Made by a program: the position numbers and the translations under genes. The notes below the pieces were generated by a model that was given only the letters and a program-made list of their open reading frames with translations, was not told where the DNA came from and searched no databases. From the NCBI RefSeq assembly GCF_047496725.1, contig NW_027328669.1, positions 660,001 through 724,000 of the forward strand: a stretch of DNA of 64,000 bases, written 5' to 3'. Below, piece after piece: positions 32,365 to 44,374 of this stretch. Source of the stretch: Anoplolepis gracilipes. Its lineage: Eukaryota > Arthropoda > Insecta > Hymenoptera > Formicidae. Within the stretch, counting starts at the first letter, position 1, and each line of letters starts with the position of its first letter.

Positions 32365-32372
32365 CTGGAGAG
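32365..32372. repeat. Target-site duplication of hAT-B, left copy
   Basis: CTGGAGAG, repeated at 37607-37614. Confidence 0.92.
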
Positions 32373-34012
32373 CAGAGATGCCAGGTTGCCCACGCCAGCA
32401 ACCGTATCTGCTGCGTGCGCATGGGCGTGCGACCGTAGGAGAGGGAAACACACACAAGCGCCATACCGCGTACGTGTGAGCTCGATGCTCGGCTAGCTTC
32501 GGCTGGCTAATAGAAAAGGATGGATAGATTATTTTCTGTCTCCTTCCTACCAAGCTGGCAACGAGCGATGCTTCTCGCTTCTCGATTCTCGCTTCTCGAT
32601 TCTCGCTTCTCGATTCTTGATACGCGTGAAAACATTATGTTTTTTTTACTTTTTGTTATATTATGAATTATATGTTTATTATTATATTTATTATTATATA
32701 TTATTTTATATATTACATATGTATATATATATCATACATATTAATTTATTTATTATGATTTTAAGATGTATATTTATTAAAAATTTTTATATTACACACG
32801 TAGAAAAATGTATATTTCAAATTGATGACTTGAAAGAATAAAGAATATCCATGTGGAAACAACAAAAAAAAATATAATTAATCAAGTAAAAAAGCTCTCT
32901 TCAAGAGGGAAATGATGTCAACGCCATACAGTAGTTAAAGTCTATATATGATAAATAACTAGTATCAAGGCTCTCTGTGTAAATAAAATTAAAAAACAAT
33001 AAAGGCAGTAGAGAGCAAATAACGTATAAACGGAATTAGGTGGCAATTGAGAATAATTAGAACACTGTAGATATAATAGAATATTTTATGTAGTGACCAA
33101 ATTAGTTTATTAACAATAAACGAAATCTACGCATGTGTTGTAAATTAGTATAATTTAAAAAACATAAAATCGAACGAACGTTTCGAGTTCATTTTGAGTC
33201 TTCTTCAGCGTACATTAATAAATATAACTAATAAGTACAATATCGGTCGCAATATAAATTCGTTAAAACTATAATTTAAAAATATAAATAAATAAAATAT
33301 AAATATATAATAAATATATAATAAATGATGTTAATGTTTCTTGAATTATATACATAAAAATAAGAAATATATATAGATAAAAAAAAGAGAAATATATATA
33401 GCGTTGCGCAATCTAATATATTAGAATTATCTATATCGTACGATAACATTTTACCTTATATATATAAATGTATCGATTGTCGGAAAACAAGATGTATCGA
33501 ACCAGCGCAATTAACGAATATATAATGCAATGATCTTTTACTATTTTGATAATGCCGTATTGATCATGCCGCACGGCGCGCATGAAAACGCTCGAAAATC
33601 AAACCGTATTTTCAAAAAACGATCGCCCGAGGGGTGACAAACAACAACAAATAACAAGCTACTGTAACAAAGAATGACTTTGAATTTAAAAATAACAATA
33701 AAATAAGAGCCGAGAAAATTCGATAATCTTCTCAAAGCTTTGTTGCTATAAAATCCCCCTCGCGCGACCATTTCCTGGCACTTGATCGAAAGCTTTAGAA
33801 GAGATAGTGTGTGATATTACGTATACAGAAAACACGAAAAGAGACTTGCACTTTTTTAATTCCGTCGTTCACGGAATCCACGGAATCGTCCACGGATACT
33901 TACATAAATATCTTAATAAACCTGACTATTGAACTTTTAATAACGGACGCCTTTCGTCTCTTCACGCTTAGTCTATTCCTTTTCCGCACTCTCGCACAGA
34001 GAGAGAAAGATA

Positions 34013-34078
<66 letters not shown>

Positions 34079-37000
34079 AGTAGAAGCAATCCAGATTATA
34101 AACAATCCAGTTTGTAAGTCCTGATTGTTTTAAATTTGCATATTTTCATTCTTTTATTCATTTTTCTTAAATTCTTTGTTTCTGTTTTTTGTTCTACAAA
34201 AATGTCTGATCAATTAAGAAAAAAATTTAAGCGAAGCTTCCAAGAAGCTTGGCTTAATGATGATAGAATTAAATCTTGGATATCTAAAGTATCTTCTAAT
34301 GATAGCTTATATCATTGCACCATATGCAATAAAAATATTTCCTGCAACACACATGTTTTAAGACATGCGAATTCTGCGTGTCACAAAAATAATTTATCTT
34401 CATTAAATAACGATGATGAGAGTTTAAAGAAAAATATATCTAAAAAATATAAATTTCAACCACAATGGCTGGAAATTGAATTATTTAAACCATGATTACG
34501 TGAAGTATCACATGACATAAATTCATTTTTCTGCTCATTTTGTAATAAATCTATGTTTGGTGATTTATCACACATTTATCGTCACGCAGAATCCGAATCA
34601 CATATAAAAATGTCTAAAAAAATAAAACAGAAACAAGAAACACAGACAAAGATTTAAACATGATAATAGATGATCCACTTGTGCCGTTTGATGAACGTAA
34701 AAAATCAGCGGAAGTAAAATATGCCGCTTTAATTGCAGAAAAAAATATACCTTATCAAACTGCACAAGAAATTTTGAGCTTTTTTCAACATATAGGACAA
34801 GACTCTAATGTATTTAAAAAAATGACTATGGGTCGAACTAAATGTAAAAATATAATTTCCAATGTTTTGTGCCCCGTTGAAATTGAAAATGTTGCTAATA
34901 AGCTTCAAATGACAAAATTCTCTGTTTTTGTTGACGAAACGTCAGATATCTGCAATGAAAAATGGATGATATTTTTCGTTAGATACATTGATCTTGAGAC
35001 ATTAGAAATTCGCTCACAACTAATCAAATTAATAAATATTGATGCAAGAGACAGTAGTGCTGAAAAGTTATTCCACACAAATTTACTGAATATGGAAACA
35101 CAACTGAAATGTGGAAATTACAGATTCCTTTTGAAAATATTGTTACTCTGTCATGCGACAATGCATCAGTAATGACAGGGAAACATTTATCGTTTAAAAC
35201 TAAGTTAGAAGAGATGTGCAAACATGTATTAACATTTCCATGTCCTTGCCATTCAGCCGCGTTAGCTGCACACGCCGCATGTGCAAAAATACCGTCATTT
35301 TGTGACGAATTTTTAAAAAAAATAGCATATTATATTAATAGCAGTCCAAAACGTTCGGCAATTTTTCATGAATTTTGCGATTGCTTTCAAGAAAGTTATC
35401 ACAAAATTTTAAAATTAAGTGAAACGCGCTGGTTGTCTCATCACACATGTGCTGAAAGACTTCTTGAATCATGAAATACAATTAAAAATTTTTTGCAAGA
35501 AATGGTTGTGAGCGATAAAACAAAATCTGGAGAATATCTGTTGTCTATGAGGGATAATGTAGAAAAGCTTATTTTCTTTTTCTTAAATATATTTTAAATT
35601 TCTTTAATGTATTCAACGCATTTTTTCAGTCAACAGAAACGAGAATCCATTTACTACCGTTAAAATCAGCTAATTTTCTCTCCCAAGTCTGCCAAAACTT
35701 TGTTAAAAAAAAATATATAAAAGATATAGCCACAAGTATCGATTTTTTGCAAAAAGAAATTCAGAAGGATATAAATGAAATTTTTGTTGAGTCAGAATGT
35801 TAAGAATATTATTATTAAGAATATCTTAATAATTTAATGATAGAAGGTCATATAGATACAATAACCATTCGACAGAATTGTTTATAATTTTATATAACTG
35901 CTGCACAAGAAATACGTAAAAGATTGCCCATTAAACATAACTTTTTGACAAAATTACTAGTTTTTGACTCATCTATAGCTTTATTTAATAGTAAAAGAGA
36001 ATCATCATTCCAATATATTTCTTTTATTGCAAAAAGTCTTGGTGATTTGGATGAAGAATCCTTAAAAAAAGAGTGGCTTGCATTGTCAACAGGTTTAACT
36101 ATGGAAGAAAAAACAAATATATCTAAATTAAAATTTGATGATATGTGGAAAGCAATCTTACAGCGTCAGTCAAATAATATTTACAAATATCCCAATTTGA
36201 GAAATCTTCTGAACGCTGTTCGAGCACTTCCTAATTCAAATGCAGACCCAGAGAGAATGTTTTCGATTTTAACTGATTTAAAAACCAAAAAACGAAACAA
36301 ACTATCTTCGACTAGTGTTAATGCCATTTGCGTAATAAAATCGGGAATGAAAACGAGAGACGAAACAGCTGTAAGCATGACAGTAACTGAACAGCATTTA
36401 TCTCGTATGTCGTCTGATAAATTATATGCAGCTTGTCCTAAAAAAGAAAAAAGTAGTTTAATTTTATATGCTGCAGATGAAGTTGCCAGTTCTTCATCTA
36501 CAACGCAGTAATAATGTTGAAAAGAGACTAAATACTTTGTAATAATAATTTCTTATTTATTTATTAAATATTTATATTTTTAAATTATATATAAATTTAT
36601 TTATATTTTATATTTTATTTATTTATATTTTTAAATTATATATAATTTTATTTATATTTTATATTTTATTTATTTATATTTTTAAAGTATATATAATTTT
36701 ATTTATATTTTATATTTTATTTATTTATATTTTTAAATTATAGTTTTAACGAATTTATATTACGACCGATATTGTACTTATTAGTTATATTTATTAATGT
36801 ACGCTGCAGAAGACTCAAAATGAGCTCGAAACGTTCGTTCGATTTTATGTTTTTTAAATTATACTAATTTACAACACATGCGTAGATTTCGTTTATTGTT
36901 AATAAACTAATTTGGTCACTACATAAAATATTCTATTATATCTGCAGTGTTCTAATTATTCTCAATTGCCACCTAATTCCGTTTATACGTTATTTGCTCT

Positions 37001-37606
37001 CTACTGCCTTTATTGTTTTTTAATTTTATTTACACAGAGAGCCTTGATACTAGTTATTTATTATATATAAGACTTTAACTACTGTATGGCGTTGACATCA
37101 TTTCCCTCTTAAGTAAAGAGAGCTTTTTTACTTGATTAATTATATTTTTTTTTTGGTTGTTTCCACATGGATATTCTTTATTCTTTCAAGTCATCAATTT
37201 GAAATATACATTTTTCTACGTGTGTAATATAAAAATTTTTAATAAATATACATCTTAAAATCATAATAAATAAATTAATATGTATGATATATATATATAT
37301 ACATATGTAATATATATAATAATATATAATAATAAATATAATAATAAACATATAATTCATAATATAACAAAAAGTAAAAAAAATAATGTTTTCACGCGTA
37401 TCAAGAATCGAGAAGCGAGAAGCATCGCTTGTTGCCAGCTTGGTAGGAAGGAGACAGAAAATAATCTATCCATCCTTTTCTATTAGCCAGCCGAAGCTAG
37501 CCGAGCACCGAGCTCACACGTACGCGGTACGGCGCTTGTGTGTTTCTCTCTCCTACGGTCGCACGCAGCAGATACGGTTGCTAGCGTGGGCAACCTGGCA
37601 TCTCTG
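32373..37606 (+). mobile_element. hAT element B with long inverted arms
   Basis: The termini are CAGAGATGCCAGGTTGCC and its reverse complement, with an exact 8-bp duplication CTGGAGAG. The arms run 32373 to about 33305 and about 36735 to 37606. Both contain GC-rich subterminal DNA, AT-rich DNA and a segment with GACTCAAAATGA and CGAAACGTTCG. The centre carries a broken transposase and a GA microsatellite (33998-34078). Confidence 0.92.
34202..36511 (+). pseudogene. hAT-B transposase with two zinc fingers, many breaks
   Basis: ATG at 34202. Two BED-type fingers: YHCTICNKN..HVLRHANSACH and, after a TGA at 34493, FFCSFCNKS..HIYRHAESESH. Core: FSVFVDETSDI (first Asp, about 34920), then after a frameshift near 35110 LSCDNASVMTG (second Asp), CPCHSAALAAHAACAK and ETRWLSHH. 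The C-terminal dimerisation motif NSNADPERMFSILT lies at about 36235. Further stops at 35472, 35596 and around 35800-35890 break the middle. This is a different hAT lineage from elements A and C (it resembles THAP/ZMYM-type hAT proteins). Non-functional. Confidence 0.88.
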
Positions 37607-37614
37607 CTGGAGAG
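37607..37614. repeat. Target-site duplication of hAT-B, right copy
   Basis: CTGGAGAG, identical to 32365-32372. Confidence 0.92.
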
Positions 37615-38479
37615 TACTTCAAAGAGGAGTCGGGTAATTCTATCGTGTGGTTCGACGAATTATCCGAGAGGATCACGGACGAGGAATCAGAAAAGGTTGG
37701 GGGAGACGACGGCGGTGAGTCATCGGATATATCGATGACCGAAGGTGAAAGGGGTACGGGGGAATATGATGGGGAAGGAAAATCTATTTCAGGGTAACTA
37801 TGGGTAGATGGGAAAAGCGTCTTCAATGGGGTGGAACAGTGCGGGTACTGTGGGGAAGAAGGGGGAGAATCAAAACTGTTGGTTTCGCTTACGGTCGTAT
37901 CGTCCGATCTATGGTCTCGGTTAGTTCGCAAGAATCGGCGGGTCGGCGCGATTTTAGGCACTTTAAATAAAGAACAGAGTTGAATAAAGGGAAAAGAAAC
38001 GACGGTAAAAGAGAGAAGGAAAATAGACTTACTACTTAGGCAGATTCGTTGCGTTTTAGCTACTGGTCAGGTTGTGGCCCAGTTGTGGCTCTTGCTCGGC
38101 TGGTGGTCGTTGTTGGGCACTGACTCTAATAGTTTTCAAGATTTAATCAGAACTCCCGATATGTGAAACAAATTCTTTGGGTCAGCGAACGACCGAAATA
38201 AGAATGAGCGAGAGTAACTATGCCGAACGAATCTAACGCTATACTATCGACTGATTTGAATTTTTGTTTTTTTGTGTCTGTAATGCGCGAGTCTTTCCTT
38301 TTTATATTAAATCTTGAGGGCGTGTTAACAATTTAGGGCGGTAGTAGTATTTTTTGAGATTTCGACGTGTAAAAAGCTTGGTGAGGTCCTTCCCTCCTTA
38401 TTTTTTATTATTGCTGATTTGTGAGCTCTGTACGCCCTCTTGGGAGATTTGGAGGTTTTTCATTTGATTATCTCTTGGG

Positions 38480-38878
38480 ATTATGCAGCTGTTTTTTATC
38501 CATTTATTTATTTAGGGGATTTCGCTATCGATCCTTTTCGGTCATTTCTTTGAACATCGATTTCAATGTTTAAAACATTTTTTCGTTCCGCGGCCCTTTT
38601 ATGACTGGTCGGACAATTATTGCTTCATATTTATAGGAGGTAAAGACGTGGAGCTGACAGTGCGTAGCGGCATTATTTGTTTCTTTCTTAAGATTATGCA
38701 GCTGTGTTTGTCTATTTATTCATTTAGAAGATCTCACTATCAGTCCTTTCCTGTCGTTTCTTTTGACATCGTTTTCAATGTTTAAAATATTTTTCGTCGC
38801 GCGATCCTTTTTGTGACTGATCGGACGATTATTGTTTCATTTTCGTGGGAGGAAAAACGTGGAGCCGACAGGACGTAA
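38480..38878. repeat. 190-bp tandem duplication at the end of the LTR-like element
   Basis: TTATGCAGCTGT (38480 and 38693), CAATGTTTAAAA and ACGTGGAGC(T/C)GACAG recur in the same order, so 38480-38670 and 38693-38878 are diverged tandem copies. Confidence 0.8.
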
Positions 38879-38884
38879 CACTAC

Positions 38885-40050
38885 CACTGGTGGTTGTATT
38901 TGTAATTATTATCACAGGTTATACAAGTTCGAAGGTCATCAGTCAGAAAAATGCGGAAGAAATTCTAACGTTAAATCTTAGGTTTTGACATTATAATGGT
39001 ATAATTAATACAGTAAGAAAAAATTAAAGTAATATTAAAACGTAGAAGTGACTAAATGTAAAAGTGTATACTGATGATGGTCAGAAGTGTATTCGCCGCT
39101 CGCGTGTACGTTAAATTAAAATTAAGTGTTTGAAATATATGAGATAACTAAAACATGCATCTGAATAATAATTAAATATAAAAAAATAATATTCACCAAG
39201 CTCGAGCCATTAAATTTATTTGTTTATATTGATAATTTTATATACTCTTCGAGCAATTCTTTATTAATTATTTTGATATTCTACAATAGAGAATGGAAAG
39301 AGAAATGATATTGAGATTTTAATAAATCGCTATATTATTTGAAAGAAAAGAAAAGGAGAGAAAAATATCAGAATTTTGAGAGTATTACCTATATGCGTAT
39401 TTTTGTACCAGTATGTGAAATACTGGTTCTGCAAAAATACGCAGGTATTCGCAAGGAAAAGGAAAATCGGAATTTAGGAAAGAAACAGAATAATGCATTG
39501 ATAAATCTCAAGGATGTACATAAATGGATGTAAATAAGTGGCTTAGTGATTTTAAAAGAACGAAAGATTTTGTAGAAAACTAAGGGTATACTTAGCTACC
39601 TCTTCAACAGCACAACGGACGAGGAGTTTCAAATAATAGATTACAATTGTAAGAGCAAGGAAAGAGAAAAAAGCAAAGAAAATATACTTAGAAAAGAAAT
39701 AATATAAATTTAAAGTTAAAGACTTAGAAATAATTTAATTCTAGTGCAATTATTACAGAAAGTTAACTATCATATCAAATTACAAGATAAAGATTAATGA
39801 AAGTAAAAGACATTATTATGTAAAACTTATATATTGTATGTACGACACTACTATAATTGTAAAGTTTTTGTAAAACCACCTTCCAAAACCAAAAAAGGAA
39901 GTACGGTAAGTATTTACCTATCTATCTGTAAGTATATTAATAATACTCGCACAATTAATATTAGAACACTCACCTGATTAATACGCGCCCGCACCGCTAG
40001 GTGGCTACATGGCGGAAATCTTACTCGAAAGTAAAAAACCATTTTTAAAG
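38885..40050. other. AT-rich intergenic DNA
   Basis: Contains a 25-bp near copy (38926-38950) of 32121-32145, preceded by an acceptor-like TATCACAG. No gene supported; the 64-codon frame at 39339 has no domain. Confidence 0.5.
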
Positions 40051-40060
40051 TTTATATAAA
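40051..40060 (+). promoter_or_regulatory. TATA box of the F-box gene
   Basis: TTTATATAAA, 39-48 bp before the ATG at 40099, giving a very short leader. Confidence 0.5.
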
Positions 40061-40098
40061 GCTAGCATTAGCCACGAAACGTTACCTAATAGAAAAAA

Positions 40099-40470
40099 AT
40101 GGAGACTTTGGGAAAATTGCTGGTGAATCTGTTGTGTTACGATTTTACTTTCGGCTTGTACGACGAAAGTAAAAAAGATTTCATAACAGAATTACCTCTC
40201 GAAATATCGAGTCTCATAATGGCAATGCTAGACTCGAGATCTCTCCAACATGTTGCGATGGTTAGCCATAGTTGGAAATGTGTATCCGAATATGAGCATA
40301 GAAGAAGACTGTTGCGATGGACGAGCAGCAAATCAAAGAAGTCCGCGCTTCGTCAAAATAGAGAGAAAAGAAAAATTCTCGATTTAATTCGATTTAAAAA
40401 GAAGGATGATAAACCACAAATATTTGCCGACGCGTCGAAACGTCAGAGATGTATTAACGTAAGAGTGTAA
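40099..40470 (+). CDS. Small single-exon F-box protein
   Basis: 123 residues. The F-box lies at about residues 28-75: FITELPLEISSLIMAMLDSR, then SLQHVAMVSHSWK and LLRW. It shows the LPxE, LD..SL and VS..W positions of the family. The C-terminal part is Lys/Arg-rich (KSKKSALRQNREKRK) with no repeat domain such as WD40 or LRR. F-box proteins join Skp1 in SCF ubiquitin ligases and bring substrates; a short one without a known substrate domain may be a lone adaptor or a duplicate. The frame is intact and single-exon, with a TATA box and an AATAAA at 40615-40620. This is the most credible host gene in the window. A retrocopy is possible. Confidence 0.75.
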   Translation: METLGKLLVNLLCYDFTFGLYDESKKDFITELPLEISSLIMAMLDSRSLQHVAMVSHSWKCVSEYEHRRRLLRWTSSKSKKSALRQNREKRKILDLIRFKKKDDKPQIFADASKRQRCINVRV

Positions 40471-40620
40471 CGATATAATTGTATTAAATTATAACGATCT
40501 TTTAAATTATGACTCTCTCTCTCTCCCTCTAAACTTTATAAATATATCAAATTTATATCTATACGATTGCTTGAAAGACATGATAAAATCTTAATATATG
40601 TATGAACTATCGTAAATAAA

Positions 40621-41029
40621 AAAATAATATGACATATGTATATGTAATGTTATAAACTGTCTATAGAATATACCTCTCATTTTTTACTTTTATAAATGTA
40701 AAAAAAAAATTATTTAAAGCTGCTAATAAATAATAATATTTTTAAATCGAAACAATATAATCAATGGTAAAAATTAAGAATAAACTTCAATTTCGGAAAT
40801 TAATTTTTCATATTACATCTTACGAAAACCTAACATATATGTATAACTCTTATTGAATGGTATAAACGTGAAAAATTAATTAAAGTTAATTAAGTTTCTT
40901 AATGAGTAAAATTTTCTCTAAATTGTTGTAACTATATAAAATGGCATCCACAAACTTGTCTTATATTTTATGTACAAAAAAATATTTTATGTATTATGCA
41001 TTTATGATAAAGTCATTTGCTAAATACTG
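40621..41029. other. AT-rich intergenic DNA
   Basis: Nothing seen apart from A-rich runs. Confidence 0.5.
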
Positions 41030-42170
41030 CAACGAGGCACCCCCCTGTTATTAAGTACCCGACCGAACATCCGTCAGAAGTCCGCGGCCCGATGAATACT
41101 GACCGGGCCAAAGCGGAGATGCACCCTTTTTAAAACTTTAAGACGCGCGACAATTACGGGTAAATCTCGGCGCGCCAGGGACTAAGTCCCGTTCGGGTGC
41201 CGACCGACCGAACCCGAAAACACTCGAGTGCGCGACGTGGTCTCGAAGCACGCCGAGAAACCGAACACCGACGACCGAGCGCGGAGACGCCCGACTGAGG
41301 CGAATTTTTACTGTCAAAATCATTAGGCGCTATTGTCTTAGAAGAAGGGGAAATTCGAACCGTATAAAACAAGCAAACGCTCCATAATCGAGACCAGATC
41401 TCCGAATCCGGCTCTCCAAGACGGGCTTCGCCTTTGAGAGTATATCGAATCCGCAAAGATCGAGAAAGCAACAGCGGTGGAGTGTGCTCCGCCACTGCCG
41501 AGAATTCTCGGCGCATACTCCATTATCCTCTCTGATATCAAAGCAGAAACGATTTGTGAGTGAAGAATACTCCGCTTCGATCGAGCGTTCTCGACAGTCG
41601 AAACTGCATCGCATAAGATCATTCTTTTTCCGACCGTCTAGAAACGGAAGACATTCTAATCTCGGGGCGGAGAGTGAGCCGTCTCCGACAAGGGTTCTCG
41701 TCGTCAACCGACCATCCTCCACGAATCCTCTCCTAGCCATTGATAGAATACGTGTAACGATATCCTACTATACGCGGATTTAAAGGGCCACGGCGCGGCA
41801 ACATAAACACGCTCGGGCCGTTAAACTCGATTCGTCACAGCGCTCGCACAAAAACAACCGTAAACATACGTGCGTCCCGCGCGCATTCCATATCGAAACT
41901 GTCATGTTCAATCTCGAACACGGACCAATTGATTCGAGATTTAGATACGCGTGCGATAGCTTGCCGGTGCACTTGCGAAACACCCACACGCACACATACA
42001 TACATTGTACACACGTTTTCATTCACCACACGCATACCATACACTCTGTAGATATTTCCATCAACTTTAAAATAAACGACACTGCATTTCAACATAACCG
42101 ACTCGCATATTGTCTCTCCCCCCTTTTGCACGAACCCTGATCCCGGCGAATTATCCGGACAGCGTTCACC
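41030..42170. other. GC-rich LTR-like or regulatory sequence
   Basis: Sharp rise in GC against the AT-rich surroundings. A TATA-like box, CGTATAAAACAAGC, lies at 41358-41371, an AATAAA-containing stretch at 42069, and a C6T4 pyrimidine tract at 42117-42126. Several open frames exist on both strands without domains. The layout suggests a solo LTR; the boundaries are unclear. Confidence 0.35.
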
Positions 42171-42225
42171 TAACGGGGGGCCAATATAATACTTTTCCAA
42201 ATTCGAAATAAATAAGGCTCCAATA

Positions 42226-42335
42226 TTTACAAATACGTAACTATAAACTTGGCAATGAGAGCCATGCGCGGATGTTAATACGTAAAATTTCTTTAGAAAT
42301 TAATTCTTTCGCGAAATTTAAATCGTGTACAAGGC
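42226..42335. repeat. Inverted partner of 48410-48520
   Basis: TACGTAACTATAAACTTGGC (42234-42253) and GCGCGGATGTTAATACG occur in reverse complement at 48470-48516 with few changes. Either terminal repeats of a 6.3-kb element or two insertions of one MITE. Confidence 0.75.
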
Positions 42336-42790
42336 ACATATTTTGCTTGGTGTATTTACCAAGAAATAGATTATCATTTTTGATAATTCTATAATATATA
42401 CCCCCCTTTACCTCTCCCCCCAAGGATAACTCCTAACCTTGCAACCGACAGGTGGTCATAGCCCGGATTCGCCGAAATCGCCAGCAGATTCAACACCAAA
42501 GATAACTCAAGAGTAAGCAGTAAACCTAAAAACAAAAAAGAATGTAAATAATGTAAATAGTAGCAAGTAAGAAAAATAAACTTAGAAATAAAACTAACCC
42601 TTACCTGTAAGCGTAAATCAATAAGTTAAGAACAAACCAATTTTATTTTATTACTGAAATAATAAAAGCAATTAAACTTAAGCGCGAATCAAGTTTAAGT
42701 TTACTTTAAGTTTAGTGCGAAAAGTATAGGATGTATAACACAGTTTTATTTTGATAAATAAAAACACAAATAAGATTAATGTATTAAACT
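42336..42790. other. AT-rich spacer
   Basis: Contains a C-rich tract (42401-42422) and AT-rich DNA; no gene. Confidence 0.5.
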
Positions 42791-42956
42791 TGTAACGGCA
42801 CACCGTTACTAACGGTCTCGGGTCCGAACATCCGCCCTGATATTGAGGCTCGGCGCCAATGGGCGCTCCACTGCGCATATCATCGCACACGCCACTGGGA
42901 TCCCCCTCTCTCTCGAACGATGCGAGAGAGAGGGAAGGCTCCTGGGTATATAAGCC

Positions 42957-42964
42957 CGACCAAC
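42957..42964 (+). promoter_or_regulatory. TATA box in LTR-like sequence
   Basis: TATATAAG within a GC-rich context (CTGGGTATATAAGCCCGACC), about 35 bp before CACTTGTCCCG. Strong core-promoter appearance. Confidence 0.55.
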
Positions 42965-43041
42965 CGACGACCAGACACTTGTCCCGATCCTGAATCCGAC
43001 CAGGCAAGAGCCTCAGAGTTAAGCTCCGAAGCGAAGCCAAC

Positions 43042-43077
43042 AGCTAGATTCAAGCCTCTCCTCGAGGCTTGAATCTA
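43042..43077. repeat. Perfect 15-bp stem hairpin
   Basis: CTAGATTCAAGCCTC and GAGGCTTGAATCTAG flank a short loop, downstream of the TATA box. Confidence 0.9.
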
Positions 43078-43151
43078 GTTGTTCTTGACCGTCTATCCGA
43101 GAGAAGGGTGTTTTCTTATCCTGCCAGGTGTTCCCGGTGACCGACTCCACT

Positions 43152-43345
43152 CCCGGCCACGTAATCCGAAAAGAGGGTGTTCTCTCCTTCTGCCGGGTGT
43201 CCCCAGCGGTCGCGCTCCCCACCAACTGTCTGGCCGGGAGGAGAAGGAAACACCCTCCTCCCGGTCAGACAGTTGATCGGGAGCGAGGCCGCTGGGGACA
43301 CCCGGCAGAAGGAGAGAACACCCTCTTTCCGGATCACGTGCCGGG
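43152..43345. repeat. Near-perfect palindrome, arms about 90 bp
   Basis: The left arm 43158-43243 matches the reverse complement of 43254-43340 with few mismatches (for example GGGTGTTCTCTCCTTCTGCC against GGCAGAAGGAGAGAACACCC). The centre is near 43249. Direct copies of GTGTTCCCGGTGACCG flank it (43129-43144 and 43345-43360). Transcribed from the upstream TATA box it would give a long double-stranded RNA hairpin. Confidence 0.9.
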
Positions 43346-43367
43346 TGTTCCCGGTGACCGCGACGAA

Positions 43368-43665
43368 ACCCGCGCTGCCTTAGTTTGTGAATACGGCAAA
43401 CCACTTGCAAGGCGACCCGTTCGCAACACGCGCCGCCTTAGTTTGTAAATTCGGCGAACCGCTTGAAATGCGACCCCCTCACAACCCACGCCGCTTTAGC
43501 CTGTAGATATCCGCGCCCCGCTTGTATCGCTAACCGCTCGCAACCCGCGCTGCCTTAGTTTGTGAATACGGCGAACCGCTTATAAGGCGACCCGTTCGCA
43601 ACCCGCGCCGCCTTTGTTTGTAAACCCCGCAATCTGCTTGTAATGCGCACCGCTCACACCGGTAG
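43368..43665. repeat. About five tandem units of about 61 bp
   Basis: Each unit holds CGCGC(T/C)GCCTTAGTTTGT, then an ACGGCGAACCGCTT-like part and a CGACCCGTTCGCAAC-like part. The middle unit is the most diverged. Confidence 0.8.
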
Positions 43666-44374
43666 TAGCCTTACCGCGATCCGCTTGCACCGCTAACCGC
43701 TTGCATCCGTACCGCTTACCGTACACGCCCGCTTGCGCTCACATCCCCCCTTCCCCACGTACACACACATCACACGCACGCAATTACACTTGTAAATAGC
43801 ATACGACCCCCAACCACCTGTAAATAATACGCCTAAAACGCTTGTTACTGACAACCCCGGTCTCGTCAATTGGAGTCTTCCTCTTCTCCCGAATCCTGGA
43901 ACCGACGAGCTTGTCCGAGACGTCGGGAAAGGTTGTGACCGGATCAACATCGCAAATTTGAAAGAATGTGACTCATCAACTAGCAGGCCGCAGTGACTTC
44001 GCCTTTGTAAACGGTCGCTAGGTATTTTGACCTAAATAGATACCAAGGTCGGTCGGGGTTGTTGTATATCCTGGTATGCTCGTTCCCCTAGTGGCGGAAG
44101 ATTCCTTCTATCCTTACACTCTCTTTGAGCATTTAAGGCCTCGGTTGCTATGAATGTCAATGGACCCAAGGAATTAGAATGTCGAGACGCTTACACAGGT
44201 AAATGATTCACTTCACTGGTTTACATACACCGGATGTTTATTCATCCTTTATGGGTAATACAGGACAGTGATCACTTATTTTCACAAAGTTACAGACGCA
44301 CTACACTTTGACTTTAATCGGCTACAAAATCAAACTGCGACTTACGAATGCGCTACAACTTAATACGCAACCCG

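Larger units (their letters stand above)
32249..37961 (-). pseudogene. Antisense ORF of 156 codons, split by hAT-B
   Basis: The minus strand starts at ATG 37961 (MPKIAPTRRFLRTNRDHRSD) and is open to the hAT-B target site at 37607. Removing hAT-B and one 8-bp duplication restores the same frame at 32364, and it continues to a stop at 32249-32251 (end: NVIDSVFEDVEIAP). The product would be Ser/Pro/Asp-rich and acidic, without a domain I know. The plus strand is also open across the restored junction, so which strand, if either, is coding is uncertain. Confidence 0.4.
31729..38880. mobile_element. LTR-like element (about 1.9 kb) split by hAT-B
   Basis: The ends are TGTTACGTCC (31729-31738) and GGACGTAACA (38871-38880), perfect 10-bp inverted termini of the TG..CA type, flanked by CTAC on both sides (31725-31728; 38881-38884). 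Without hAT-B (5,234 bp plus one 8-bp duplication) it is about 1.9 kb with no gag-pol, so I read it as a solo LTR. It contains a 190-bp tandem duplication near its right end and an antisense ORF. A DNA transposon with short termini is the alternative. Confidence 0.6.

Noticed and set aside
41154..41783. Several 90-136 codon frames on both strands
   Set aside because: GC-rich sequence with overlapping frames on opposite strands, no domain and no consistent start.
43368..43665. rDNA or tRNA cluster because of the GC-rich tandem units
   Set aside because: No cloverleaf, A/B boxes or rRNA-like core; units diverge as a minisatellite.
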